A stretch of DNA of 64,000 nucleotides from an uncultured Acidobacteriia bacterium (GTDB lineage Bacteria > Acidobacteriota > Terriglobia > Bryobacterales > Bryobacteraceae): contig CAINNJ010000027.1 in assembly GCA_903851195.1 (NCBI GenBank), positions 164,744 to 228,743 on the forward strand. Direction: 5' to 3'. The translations under genes and the position numbers were made by a program. The notes beneath the pieces are model-generated. The model searched no databases. It saw nothing but the letters and a program-made list of their open reading frames with translations, and was not told where the DNA came from. Positions 26,605 through 35,428 of this stretch are shown here, one piece after another. Position 1 is the first letter of the stretch, and each line of letters begins with the position of its first letter.

Positions 26605-28469
26605 GATGGCGGCGCTCACCGGCCGAGATCCGGTATCGCGCTTCGCAGGAATCCTGGAATCTGAAGGCTTTCCTGTTTCCGCCGCGGCCAGCCGCGCCGG
26701 TTTCTTCCTTTACCCGGCTTTTCCCCTCGCCCGAATCGCTGGCCGGCTTTCTGGCGGGCGTCCCGGCTTATAAGAGCCGGATTCTTACGGAAGCGAAACG
26801 GATCGCGGACGGCCGCGTCCCGCTGCTCGGAACCTCAGTCCCGTTTTCCTCCGCCAACGCCTCGTCGGACTGGCGTCGCGACCTGGTCAATGGCCAGGTA
26901 ACCGGAACCGATTACTTCCGCCGCATTCCCTACCTCGACGCCGCCCGCGCGGGAGATCACAAGGTGATCTGGGAACTCAATCGCCATCAGCATCTGGTTC
27001 TTCTGGCACAGGCGTCGCTCCTCGACCCCGGTGAGCCGCGTTGGATATCCGTCATCGCCGAACAGGTCGACTGCTGGTTCGCGGCCAATCCGTTTCATCG
27101 CGGAATCAACTGGGCCAGCGCGCTTGAAGTAGCTTTTCGCGCGCTGTCTTGGATCTGGATCCTGCATCTTGCCGGAGACCGCCTGCCCGCCTCCTGCCGA
27201 GCCCGGCTCCTGCACGGCCTTTATCAGCACGGTCATCATCTCGCGCACAACCTGAGTATCTATTTCGCGCCGAACACGCACCTGCTGGGGGAGGCAGTCT
27301 GCCTGCACGCGCTGGGCTGCATGTTCCCGCAGTTGCCGGAGTCCGCTCACTGGCGCGCGCTGGGTTCCGAATGGGTGCGGCGTTCGCTCGAAACGCAGGT
27401 TCTCTCCGACGGGGCTTACTTCGAACAGAGCACTTACTACCACCTGTATGCCGTCGATCTTTTTCTCTTCCATGCGGCTCTGAATCCGGTGTCGAAGGAG
27501 TACCTGGATCGTCTGCGCGACATGTGTGTGCTGCTGGCCGGTCTCACCGATACAGACGGGTCGTTCCCGCTGATCGGGGACGACGATGGCGGCCGCTTCT
27601 TCCACCCGTACGGCGAAAGGCGTCTCTTTCCCCGCGCCACTCTCACCACCGCGTCGTTCTTTTTCGATGAGCCCTCGTGGCGGTTTCAGCCGGAAGACTA
27701 TGCCGAAACCGGCCTGTGGCTTCTGGGACCTCAATTGCCCGATCGTTTCCCGGCGATGCGGCCGGCAGTCCGTCACACCGGGATCTTTCGCGAGAGCGGC
27801 TTCGTCTGCGCGGGCGACGAACGCGTCCACCTGGTCCTCGCGGCCAAAGCGTTCGGGACCGGCTCGGCCGGACACTCGCACGCGCACGCTCTGCATTTCG
27901 TGCTGCGGCACGACGGGCAGGATCTGCTCATCGATTCCGGCACGTTCACCTATGTTGGCGACCTGGCTTTGCGTGAGCGCTTCCGCGGCACGGCGGCGCA
28001 TAACACCGTCCGGATCGACGGCCTGAATCAGAGTACGGCCGTCAACCCGTTCCGCTGGGGACCGGAGCGCTGGTCGGGCTCGCTGCCGGCGGAGTCGGGA
28101 AACGTGTCGCAGCCGGGCCGGCTCGACGTGACGGCCGTGGCGAAATCCCACGATGGAACAATCTGCGTGACCCGCACGCTCCGCTGGTCCACCGGGGGCG
28201 CCCTGATATGCGAAGATACCCTTGCGGGCCAGGGACAACACGCGATTGAACAGTTCTGGCACGTACCGGTCGATGCCCAGTGGGATCCGTCGGCCCGTCT
28301 TCTCCGATGGGCCCGCGGCGCGTGCCTGAAGCCGCCCGAGGGAACCGAAGCCGAATTTACCGTCAGCGAATTTTCAGGGGCTCTCGGACATCGCGCCCCG
28401 GCGGGAACTTTGCGCCTCACCCTGCGGTCGTCCTTGCCCGTCACGCTCCGCGCCGTTATCGAATTCTAA
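26601..28469 (+). CDS. Heparinase II/III-like protein
   Basis: A 622-residue protein with the two-part layout of heparinase II/III and alginate-lyase-like proteins: a helical toroid N-terminal domain (PYLDAARAGDHKVIWELNRHQHLVLLAQ, SIYFAPNTHLLGEAVCLHALG, GAYFEQSTYYHLYAVDLFLF) and a C-terminal beta-sandwich with GHSHAHALHFVLRHDGQDLL and FRGTAAHNTVRIDG. Family members cleave uronate polysaccharides by beta-elimination; copies in biosynthesis loci are proposed to act in polymer processing. No signal peptide is visible. Start is GTG at 26601, coupled to the GT4 gene. Confidence 0.86.
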   Translation: MRWRRSPAEIRYRASQESWNLKAFLFPPRPAAPVSSFTRLFPSPESLAGFLAGVPAYKSRILTEAKRIADGRVPLLGTSVPFSSANASSDWRRDLVNGQVTGTDYFRRIPYLDAARAGDHKVIWELNRHQHLVLLAQASLLDPGEPRWISVIAEQVDCWFAANPFHRGINWASALEVAFRALSWIWILHLAGDRLPASCRARLLHGLYQHGHHLAHNLSIYFAPNTHLLGEAVCLHALGCMFPQLPESAHWRALGSEWVRRSLETQVLSDGAYFEQSTYYHLYAVDLFLFHAALNPVSKEYLDRLRDMCVLLAGLTDTDGSFPLIGDDDGGRFFHPYGERRLFPRATLTTASFFFDEPSWRFQPEDYAETGLWLLGPQLPDRFPAMRPAVRHTGIFRESGFVCAGDERVHLVLAAKAFGTGSAGHSHAHALHFVLRHDGQDLLIDSGTFTYVGDLALRERFRGTAAHNTVRIDGLNQSTAVNPFRWGPERWSGSLPAESGNVSQPGRLDVTAVAKSHDGTICVTRTLRWSTGGALICEDTLAGQGQHAIEQFWHVPVDAQWDPSARLLRWARGACLKPPEGTEAEFTVSEFSGALGHRAPAGTLRLTLRSSLPVTLRAVIEF

Positions 28470-28486
28470 CCCTCCGGGGAGGAAAC

Positions 28487-29365
28487 ATGATAATTCGGCG
28501 GTTCCGCAGCCTTGCCCTGTGCCTTCGCAATACAGGCTGGAAGACCACGCTCGTCTACAAATGGGACAGAATCCGCACCGGATTGGGGTGGCCCGCAAGC
28601 GGTATGCTTGAACTCCGTCCGAAAGGCCTGCCGTATCCCCTCTGGCTCCGCCGCGGCCGGAGCAGCGATATGGAAGTCTACCGGGCCATCTTCATCCAGC
28701 GCGAGTTCGCGGCGGTGCAGCTGGAGGATCCACCCCGATTGATTCTGGATCTCGGCGCCAACGTCGGCTTGGCCGCGGCCTGGTTTCTGAACCTGTTTCC
28801 CGCCGTCCGCATCGTCTGCGTCGAACCCGATCCGGTGAATTTCGAGCATTGCAGGCGCAATCTGTCGCCCTACGGCGACCGGGTGATCCTGGTGCAGGGG
28901 GCAGTCTGGTCCCATCCCTGCCTGCTCGACATACAGTCCTACCCCTCGGGTGAAGGTCGGGAATGGGCGGTGACGGTTCGTGAGGCCCGGGTCCCTGGCG
29001 CAGCCACGATTCGCGCGTGGGACGTTCCGTCTCTGGCGGCGCTGGCGGGCCCGGTTCGATCGGTCGATCTGTTGAAGGTGGATATCGAGGGAAGCGAGCG
29101 CCGGCTCTTCGACGCGTCGTCGGCCGCCTGGCTTCCCATGGTGCGCAACATCTGCATCGAACTGCACGGGCCGGATTGCGATGAGGTTTTCGAACGGGCG
29201 CTGAAGCCATGGCGTTACTCCCTCGCGCGCTCCGGCGAGCTGACCATCTGTTCGGGCCTCACTGCCGCCGGCGGGCAACGTGACAACCTCGCCGCCGAAA
29301 AACGGGAGAGCCTTGTCGGAGGAGGCTCTCCCGAACCGCTTCAGCGAGGAACCGCGATGGTGTAA
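28487..29365 (+). CDS. FkbM-family methyltransferase
   Basis: A 292-residue SAM-dependent methyltransferase. ATG 28487 follows a strong GGGGAGGAAAC. SAM-binding motif I is LILDLGANVGLAAAWFL (about residues 86-102), followed by VCVEPDPVNFEHCRRNL and VDLLKVDIEGSERRLF, typical of FkbM O-methyltransferases acting on sugars or lipids. The last ~30 residues (from about AAGGQRDNL) do not look like the family: they translate a terminator hairpin and 25 bases of the convergent neighbour's 3' end. The open frame extends upstream into the heparinase gene, but that part is not used. Confidence 0.87.
   Translation: MIIRRFRSLALCLRNTGWKTTLVYKWDRIRTGLGWPASGMLELRPKGLPYPLWLRRGRSSDMEVYRAIFIQREFAAVQLEDPPRLILDLGANVGLAAAWFLNLFPAVRIVCVEPDPVNFEHCRRNLSPYGDRVILVQGAVWSHPCLLDIQSYPSGEGREWAVTVREARVPGAATIRAWDVPSLAALAGPVRSVDLLKVDIEGSERRLFDASSAAWLPMVRNICIELHGPDCDEVFERALKPWRYSLARSGELTICSGLTAAGGQRDNLAAEKRESLVGGGSPEPLQRGTAMV
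29298..29333 (-). terminator. Rho-independent terminator of the minus-strand secreted-protein operon
   Basis: An 11-bp perfect stem (29303-29313 with 29323-29333, CGGGAGAGCCT and its complement) with a 9-base loop. In the minus direction it is followed at once by TTTTT (29302-29298), a textbook intrinsic terminator 8 bases after the stop at 29341. It lies wholly inside the FkbM coding region on the plus strand. Confidence 0.85.
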
Positions 29366-31914
29366 ATCGGGGTCGTGTTGATCACTGCGTCGTTCTGGTT
29401 CAGATAGATCACGCGATACTCGGCTACCGCGCCTGCCATGCCTGGCCAGGAAATCTGACAGCCGCCGGAACAGGGCTGTGCCGGTGTATCCGTGAACGTG
29501 GACGTCCCGGCTGTCCGGTATTCCACGACCGCCGTGGCCGTCGCTCCGTCGAGTGTGGGACCCACTTCCGTGACAATCGTTCGGGCGAAGCCCCAGAGTG
29601 TGTCGCCTGTCCGGAACGCTTTCGACTCCACCTCCATCCCGCACTGCATTCGCATCCAGTACAAGGTCGATGGCGTCAATTGCTGCGCGCGTCCCAGATA
29701 GGTCAGCCTGGAACTCGTGCCGGGATCGTCCGTGAACGTCTCCAGCGGATGCTGAAACGTCGGGTCGGCGCTGAGTTCGAACGTGCACGCCACTCCGGCC
29801 GGCGCCGTATAGCTCAGCGCCGCGCTGTCGGCGGCCGGCGCCAGGTCCGAAATCGCGATCCTGTTTTCGGGCGCGCCCAGCCCCGTTTCGACAATGTAGA
29901 CCGACACGCCGTCGAAATCCAGCGCTCCCCAGTTGGAATTGAAGGCGACAAATCGTCCGTCCCTGCTGATCGATGCGCGCGTGGTTGTGTAGTACGAGTT
30001 GACTCCCGTTCCGGGAATGTCGTTCCACGCGACGGAGCGATGCATCGCCACGCGGTGAATCTGCCGTTCGGGCCGCCAGATCTGGATCTGGCTCCGGTTG
30101 TCGTTATCGCTGCCGGAAAACGGCTGAGAGGCATCGCCCAGCAGCACCTTGTCCAGCCCTCCGGATCCCGTGCAGACCGCGGGAATCTCCACCTGGCTGT
30201 TGGGCAGAACCGTCGCGGTCCACGCGCCGTTCAGGCAGCTTGCCGCACCCGTGCCGTTCTGGATCCGCACCGGACGAAGTGAATACGCCGTCCAGCCCGG
30301 TGAAGCGGAAAGAGTGAGTCGCGTCTTGTCGCTGGCCCGATCCATCTGCAGCACCCGCGCGGCGAACCGCTGCGGGCTTTCGATCCCGGCCACGGTGCAG
30401 GCCGCGATCCGGGACGAGCAGCCCGGCTGGATATCCCAGTTAATCCGGCCGAGAAGGTTCAGGCCCCCGCCTTCCGCTTCCGGGCGCAGAATCTTCACAC
30501 CTGCGCTCAAACGGTAAAGAGTGGCGTAATACCTGTTCAGCAGGATATCCTGGAAAGGCCCGAACAGTTTCACCTGGCCGTCCCGATCCTTAACGGGCGA
30601 AAGATGGGTAAAGTTCGCGGCGTTATAGCAGATCTCCGCCGGAAGACAGATGCCGTCGTCATTGTTCCTCGCCCACCCCGGCCACTCCGGCACAATGGAA
30701 TTTTGTTGTAACTGGCCGCTTCCGGCGGCGCCGACCGAGAACGTCATACTAAGCGGAATCGCCGACACATACACGTAGCGCTGCAAAGTGGCATCGTCGA
30801 TTTCGGTGGCCGCAGCCCAATCGACGTCGGTCAAAGGCTGTATCCCCGTGTAAACGCCGCAGTAGGTATTCGATGGGTTGGGCCGCCCGGCCGCCTCGAG
30901 CGCCGCCAGATCGACGGCGCAAACCTTGGGGAACGGCCCCGAACTGTACTCGAAGAAAGCCAGCCAGTTGTCCTCCGACAGGGGCGCCGTGCCACCCGCG
31001 AAGAGCGTTGTGAAGTTATAAGGATCTCCGCCGAAATCCCCGATTACAGCGTCGGTGTTCGTGATGAAATTGTATTTGTGGATGCTCGATCCCGCAAAAT
31101 AGTAGTAGACTTCATCGTCCGTCGCACTCATCATCGTGAGCGCGATATTCGGGCCGGGGCCCCGGACCTGCGTGGCGTCGGCCGTGCGGTACACGCCGCA
31201 CGAATTCCAGATGTAGGTGCCGTTCGCGCTGAAAGCCGTCGTTGTGCCGTACTCGGTGGTGCAGCCCGGTCCTGTTATCCGCGTGATCTTCCCGCCAAAC
31301 ACGGGGTCGATGAAAGACTTGCCCACCGCGGGCTGTGTCAGCGCCGGATCGGCGATGGGCGCCTCGTTGGGGATCCCGCACTCCACTGCCAGTGTATAGG
31401 AATACGACGGAAGTGCGTTTACGCAACCCGTGGACGACAGGGCGGTCGCGCGGGGTTCCGCCGTGGCCGGCAGAACCGCGGCCCCCACAATCTCCAGACT
31501 GACGACTACACTGGCGGATTTTCCGCCTCCGGCCAGGGTAAATGTAATCGTTCCTGTATAGACGCCCGGTCCCGGAGCCGGCCCCTGGAGGCCATACCCG
31601 TCGACTGTCACCCGCGCGGGTCCCGTACCCGATGTGAGGGGCGTATTGTTGTATTCGGGTGTCACCGCAAAGCAGGGCGAGGAATACAAACAACCGGTGA
31701 GCAGTGTGCCGCTTATCCCGACAGACCAGTTCTGGCCGGCGGCGGCCTGCACCGTTAAGACTTGCTTGGCCGGGCTGATATAACGCAGCCCCGGATAGAT
31801 CTTCGGATCCCGTATCCGGTAACTCACCGAAGAAGGACTTACCGCGATTGCATTCGTCTGAGCCGGCAAGACTCCGCAGGAGAAAAGCCAGAGCGCAAAT
31901 AAAGATCGTTTCAT
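29341..31914 (-). CDS. Large secreted Ig-like/propeller-like protein of unknown function
   Basis: An 857-residue exported protein (signal peptide MKRSLFALWLFSCGVLPAQ). An N-terminal Ig-like domain follows (NAIAVSPSSVSYRIRD, QVLTVQAAAGQNWSVGISGTLL), with the sense of a BACON-type domain. The centre has repeat motifs of about 50 residues with conserved Trp/Asp suggestive of a beta-propeller (ATAFSANGTYIWNSCGVYR; SISRDGRFVAFNSNWGALDFDG), and the C-terminal domain looks fibronectin-like. The layout and several motifs match the product of 36953-39139, so the two are distant paralogues. ATG 31914 precedes the signal peptide; upstream open frame is ignored. It ends 25 bases inside the FkbM gene. Role unknown; cell-surface or extracellular binding is inferred. 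Confidence 0.7.
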   Translation of the reverse strand: MKRSLFALWLFSCGVLPAQTNAIAVSPSSVSYRIRDPKIYPGLRYISPAKQVLTVQAAAGQNWSVGISGTLLTGCLYSSPCFAVTPEYNNTPLTSGTGPARVTVDGYGLQGPAPGPGVYTGTITFTLAGGGKSASVVVSLEIVGAAVLPATAEPRATALSSTGCVNALPSYSYTLAVECGIPNEAPIADPALTQPAVGKSFIDPVFGGKITRITGPGCTTEYGTTTAFSANGTYIWNSCGVYRTADATQVRGPGPNIALTMMSATDDEVYYYFAGSSIHKYNFITNTDAVIGDFGGDPYNFTTLFAGGTAPLSEDNWLAFFEYSSGPFPKVCAVDLAALEAAGRPNPSNTYCGVYTGIQPLTDVDWAAATEIDDATLQRYVYVSAIPLSMTFSVGAAGSGQLQQNSIVPEWPGWARNNDDGICLPAEICYNAANFTHLSPVKDRDGQVKLFGPFQDILLNRYYATLYRLSAGVKILRPEAEGGGLNLLGRINWDIQPGCSSRIAACTVAGIESPQRFAARVLQMDRASDKTRLTLSASPGWTAYSLRPVRIQNGTGAASCLNGAWTATVLPNSQVEIPAVCTGSGGLDKVLLGDASQPFSGSDNDNRSQIQIWRPERQIHRVAMHRSVAWNDIPGTGVNSYYTTTRASISRDGRFVAFNSNWGALDFDGVSVYIVETGLGAPENRIAISDLAPAADSAALSYTAPAGVACTFELSADPTFQHPLETFTDDPGTSSRLTYLGRAQQLTPSTLYWMRMQCGMEVESKAFRTGDTLWGFARTIVTEVGPTLDGATATAVVEYRTAGTSTFTDTPAQPCSGGCQISWPGMAGAVAEYRVIYLNQNDAVINTTPIYTIAVPR

Positions 31915-31933
31915 ATATTCTCCCAGGGATCTC

Positions 31934-33748
31934 TTATCCCAGCACCGGCTGCGACCCGCCCTTAGCCGGGGTCGTTGCGCGTTGTCCTGTCTCGGCGCCC
32001 ACGACATAGAAGGTTGAAGGGCTGTTTTGGTTGTTGTAAGCGGCAAGTATCCAGTCGGCCGATCGAGCGGAACCGGAAACTTCGAACTCGTCAACGACGC
32101 CGTTCAGCGGAGTCCAGAAGGCATCCAGTCCCACGCCCGTTCGCAGTACCTGACCGTTGAAAGACCACCCGGTCACCGGAGTGCCCGTGGCGACGGCAAC
32201 GCCGTCGGCAAACAGGCTCGCGGGCCCGTTGGCCGCGAAAGTGAATGCAATATGATGCCACGTCCCGTCGTTCAGCGCAACACCGCCACGCAGATCCAGC
32301 ACCGTGCCCGCGGCGCCCTGCAACTGCACCCGGACCTGACCTGTGTAGGCGCTCAGAAACAGACTGATACCGGATCTCGATCCACCCCCGTCCGCCCTGC
32401 TCCACAGCAGCGGGTACATCGCCGCGACGGACGCCGAAGTCCTGATCCAGCCGCTCCACGTTCCCGTTGTGGAATCCAGACAGGAACAATTGTTCACCGA
32501 GAGAAAACTGGTGCTGGTGCCGCTCAGGAACACCCCGCCCCCGATCTGTCCGGCGGCCGCCGCTGCGTTCGTGGGGACAACCATATTCCCGTTTACGGAT
32601 GAGTCTCCGGTCGACAGTACGGTGGGCGTTCCGAAGTGCTGGACCAGCTGATAATTCTGATCCCACGCCGCTCCGGCCGCCCCTCCGCGAAACAGGGATT
32701 CCGCGGCATTCCCGTAACATTCGTAAATTGTTGTATCCGACAGGTGTGAAATCTGCGGCACTCTCACCCAAACCGTCATCTCTCCCGTAGCAGCCGAGTA
32801 AGACTCGAACTCCCAGTTCAGAAGAAACTTACAGGCGCTGTCGGAAGTAAAGATCAGATCGAGAGGGCAGGTGATCGCGTTGGGTCCGCATGCCGCCGTG
32901 CGCCGGACCTTCCCCGAATTTGCCGCGGTCGCCAGATAAGGGTAAGTCCCTGCGATGACAACCGTGAAGTCGCTGGCGTCCGACGCGCCGACTTTGTCGT
33001 GATTGATGACAATCGGCCGCTGGAAACTGTAAGAGCCTGTGTCCGGCGCCCGGAACGTCGCCACCACCATTCCCCAGTCAGTACTGCCGCCGGCACTCAT
33101 GCTCGCCGTTGCGCGACTCTGGGCGGAGCCGGTCACCTGGTCCTCCACGGCTTCGAATCCGCCGGGGTCCTGGCCTTCCACGGAGAAACCTGCGCCCGGC
33201 GAGAAGGTGTTTCCGGAACTCGCGGCGGCGGCGCCTGCCACCATGAGTTCACCGGCGGCTGCCGTGAACGCACCGGACAGAACGCCGTTCGCGCCTGCCG
33301 CCGTTCCCGTGGCCGACAGGTCCAACGGCGCCGTCTGGTCCAGCCCGGAGTACTCGGTTGCGGAAACAGCCGCCTGCCCGGCGGGGGCGCTGAACGCCAC
33401 GGTGACTACGTTCGCGGCGTTGCCGGCAATATTCTTCGCGTACCACATTCCACAGCTGCCAGTCGCGCCAACGGCGGCGCTGGCGACGGGCAGATACGTG
33501 TTGCCCGCTGTGTCGCTGACACTCGCGCTGATGAGCCCGGATGTCCTCTGGCTTGCGAAAACCACAATCAGATTTCCGGAACCCGCCGCGAAAGCACTGG
33601 TGGAAACCGTCGCCGACACGCCGCTTCCCGGGTTGCTGCCCCCGGCCACGTGCAGCTTCACGGGGCCGGCGCGCAGGACCGGGCTCAGCGTCAAAAGCGT
33701 CAACAGGACTGCCATTCCCGACGCCGGGAGCGTATTCGTCAATCTCAC
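31934..33748 (-). CDS. Secreted DUF2341/LamG-type protein
   Basis: A 604-residue exported protein (hydrophobic segment GMAVLLTLLTLSPVLRAG). After an Ala/Gly-rich beta domain (VSATVSTSAFAAGSGNLIVVFA), a DUF2341-like section follows (SFQRPIVINHDKVGASDASDF, then TTIYECYGNAAESLFRGG). A C-terminal LamG/concanavalin-like domain (TTGTWSGWIRTSASVAA, DGTWHHIAFTFAANGPASLF) ends it. Both are carbohydrate- or ligand-binding folds of surface proteins. The start GTG at 33748 overlaps the preceding stop (GTGA). Nineteen bases separate its stop from the propeller-protein start, so these genes form one operon. Function unknown. Confidence 0.75.
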   Translation of the reverse strand: MRLTNTLPASGMAVLLTLLTLSPVLRAGPVKLHVAGGSNPGSGVSATVSTSAFAAGSGNLIVVFASQRTSGLISASVSDTAGNTYLPVASAAVGATGSCGMWYAKNIAGNAANVVTVAFSAPAGQAAVSATEYSGLDQTAPLDLSATGTAAGANGVLSGAFTAAAGELMVAGAAAASSGNTFSPGAGFSVEGQDPGGFEAVEDQVTGSAQSRATASMSAGGSTDWGMVVATFRAPDTGSYSFQRPIVINHDKVGASDASDFTVVIAGTYPYLATAANSGKVRRTAACGPNAITCPLDLIFTSDSACKFLLNWEFESYSAATGEMTVWVRVPQISHLSDTTIYECYGNAAESLFRGGAAGAAWDQNYQLVQHFGTPTVLSTGDSSVNGNMVVPTNAAAAAGQIGGGVFLSGTSTSFLSVNNCSCLDSTTGTWSGWIRTSASVAAMYPLLWSRADGGGSRSGISLFLSAYTGQVRVQLQGAAGTVLDLRGGVALNDGTWHHIAFTFAANGPASLFADGVAVATGTPVTGWSFNGQVLRTGVGLDAFWTPLNGVVDEFEVSGSARSADWILAAYNNQNSPSTFYVVGAETGQRATTPAKGGSQPVLG

Positions 33749-34986
33749 TGGACACACTCCAGAACGAAATTGACGTAGCTTGCGCCCGATACCGCCGACA
33801 ACGTGAACCCGAAGATATCGCCCGACAGCACCGATGTGGTCAGAAAGTCGCTCATATCGGAACTGCGAATCGCCGTTCCCGTAGCGAGGCTCACGCCGTT
33901 CCTCGAAATACTGTCGGAGGGCGACGGCACGGCCGTGCCGGCGGAGGCCTTCCAGACCTGCACGGTGGCGGTGCCCGCGTCCGCCGCGATGTCCCATCCG
34001 GTCAGTGTGCAGGCGAACGGCACCGTCAGGAACTTGGCGCCCCCGGAGGTCAGCGGCGTCCCGCCAAAATCAAAGGTGTAGCCGATCATCCGCACGGGAT
34101 GGTAGTTCACCAGGCTCGGCCCGTTAATTTGAATGGAGCCACCCGCGCGGGTCAGCAGAATATTGTTCCCGGCAAGCAGCGGCTGCAGTGAGTAAGGCGT
34201 CACGGCCGACATTCCCGACGCGCTCAGAATGCCGTTCGTCACCGTCCACTGGCCCAGTGGGAACGAGTTCGCCTCATAACCCGTTCCCGTGGTTGCCGTG
34301 CAGTTCTGGCACGAACTGACCAGCAGATTATGCGCCGCGACCAGTTCGCAGCCCCCGCGAATGAACAGAAACAAGGTCCCCGTGCCCCCCCCGATCGTGA
34401 CTACGGCGTTGTTCACCGGAGCCTGGCAAAACGTGTTCCCGATGCGAACTCCGGGCCCGACTCCGATCGTGAGCTGGGTATCGCTGGTGCGGGTCACCGG
34501 CCAGTCCGGGACCGTGCCGCCACTGCCCGGCTGCCAAAGGTTCAGGGACGAATTGTAAACCAGCGCCTGCCCGCCGCTCGGTGGATTTCCACTGATCGGA
34601 ATACCGCGCAGGCCCTGCACGGATTGCGCGCCGGGATTTCCGGAGACGTCGCCCCCGAGAGGAACCCAGTTCACCCCGCTCCCGTCGTTGCTGAGCACGG
34701 TTCCGCTCTGCCCCGCCACCGAAGGCAGTGACGAACCCGCCAGCGGCGTCCACTGATTCGCGCCCGTGCACGCGTAGAGGTTCTGGCCCGGCGTCGCCGT
34801 CGTCAGATAAAAACTTTCGCCGGTTCCGCAGGCCGCGGGCAAAGTGCTTCCGGATCGAAACGGCCGGGTCGAGGCCGCTCCGGTGAAGTCCACGTCTTTA
34901 GACTGGCTGGACAGACTAAGCTTCGTCTGACCGGAAGCCGTCCAGACCAGCACCAGTCCCGTTATTGTGATCGATTTCAACCGCAT
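33745..34986 (-). CDS. Fibre-like secreted protein
   Basis: A 413-residue exported protein (MRLKSITITGLVLVWTASGQ). The middle holds a segment GGDVSGNPGAQSVQGLRGIPISGNPPSGGQALVYN that resembles the repeat used in phage-tail-fibre-like and acidobacterial surface proteins (a GDVSG-x-n-LxGxPIS-x-n-GQxLxYN pattern). The rest is Gly/Thr/Ser-rich beta structure with pairs of cysteines (STLPAACGTGESF, CQNCTATTG). AAGGAG is placed ideally before the ATG at 34986, the first gene of the minus operon. A 9-bp hairpin lies just upstream in the leader. Function unknown; an extracellular fibre or adhesin is an inference. Confidence 0.65.
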   Translation of the reverse strand: MRLKSITITGLVLVWTASGQTKLSLSSQSKDVDFTGAASTRPFRSGSTLPAACGTGESFYLTTATPGQNLYACTGANQWTPLAGSSLPSVAGQSGTVLSNDGSGVNWVPLGGDVSGNPGAQSVQGLRGIPISGNPPSGGQALVYNSSLNLWQPGSGGTVPDWPVTRTSDTQLTIGVGPGVRIGNTFCQAPVNNAVVTIGGGTGTLFLFIRGGCELVAAHNLLVSSCQNCTATTGTGYEANSFPLGQWTVTNGILSASGMSAVTPYSLQPLLAGNNILLTRAGGSIQINGPSLVNYHPVRMIGYTFDFGGTPLTSGGAKFLTVPFACTLTGWDIAADAGTATVQVWKASAGTAVPSPSDSISRNGVSLATGTAIRSSDMSDFLTTSVLSGDIFGFTLSAVSGASYVNFVLECVQ

Positions 34987-35428
34987 ATTGCTCCTTTGGG
35001 AGCCGGAGGTATTCCGGCTCCGCGCGAGCGGGTCTCATCCGGCCCGCCTACGCCTGGATCTTTCCACCGGCAAAGAGAGCGATTCGGAGCAAAGACCCCA
35101 AATGCAGGAAAACAAACCGCAAAAATTCTCCAAAAAAGGTGTGACTCACCCGCGGCCGCCGCTTCGGTCCGGCCACAACGAGGGATGAAAACAAGACTCC
35201 GGGTGAGGGATGCCGGCGATTGCACAAACCCGGTCTGGAAGCCGCTCCGCGACCCTGTGTCCACAAGCATCGGAAATCCGGGGTTTTCGAAGAATCGCCG
35301 GACAGCGTCCGAGGGAGGCGGATTGGTATCCCGTATCGCCTGCGTTCCGCGTCAGCCGGACCGGAAAAGACCCCGCGTTCGGACCGCCGTTGGCGAACAC
35401 GGACGAACTGTCGGTAAAATGTAGGTAC
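34987..35428. other. 442-base divergent gap between the fibre operon and the Wzy-like gene
   Basis: Apart from the leader hairpin at 34999-35021, an A-rich stretch at about 35099-35136 is the likeliest promoter position for the minus operon. I see no tRNA or riboswitch. The Wzy-like open frame extends back to 35210 but with rare codons (AGA, AGG, CGA, TGT) and no signal of a protein domain. Confidence 0.4.
34999..35021 (-). promoter_or_regulatory. Hairpin in the 5' leader of the fibre-protein operon
   Basis: A perfect 9-bp stem (GGAGCCGGA with its complement) and 5-base loop, ending 12 bases before the ATG at 34986, just upstream of the AAGGAG ribosome-binding site. It could protect the mRNA or control translation. 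It is the only clear structure in the 442-base gap. Confidence 0.5.
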
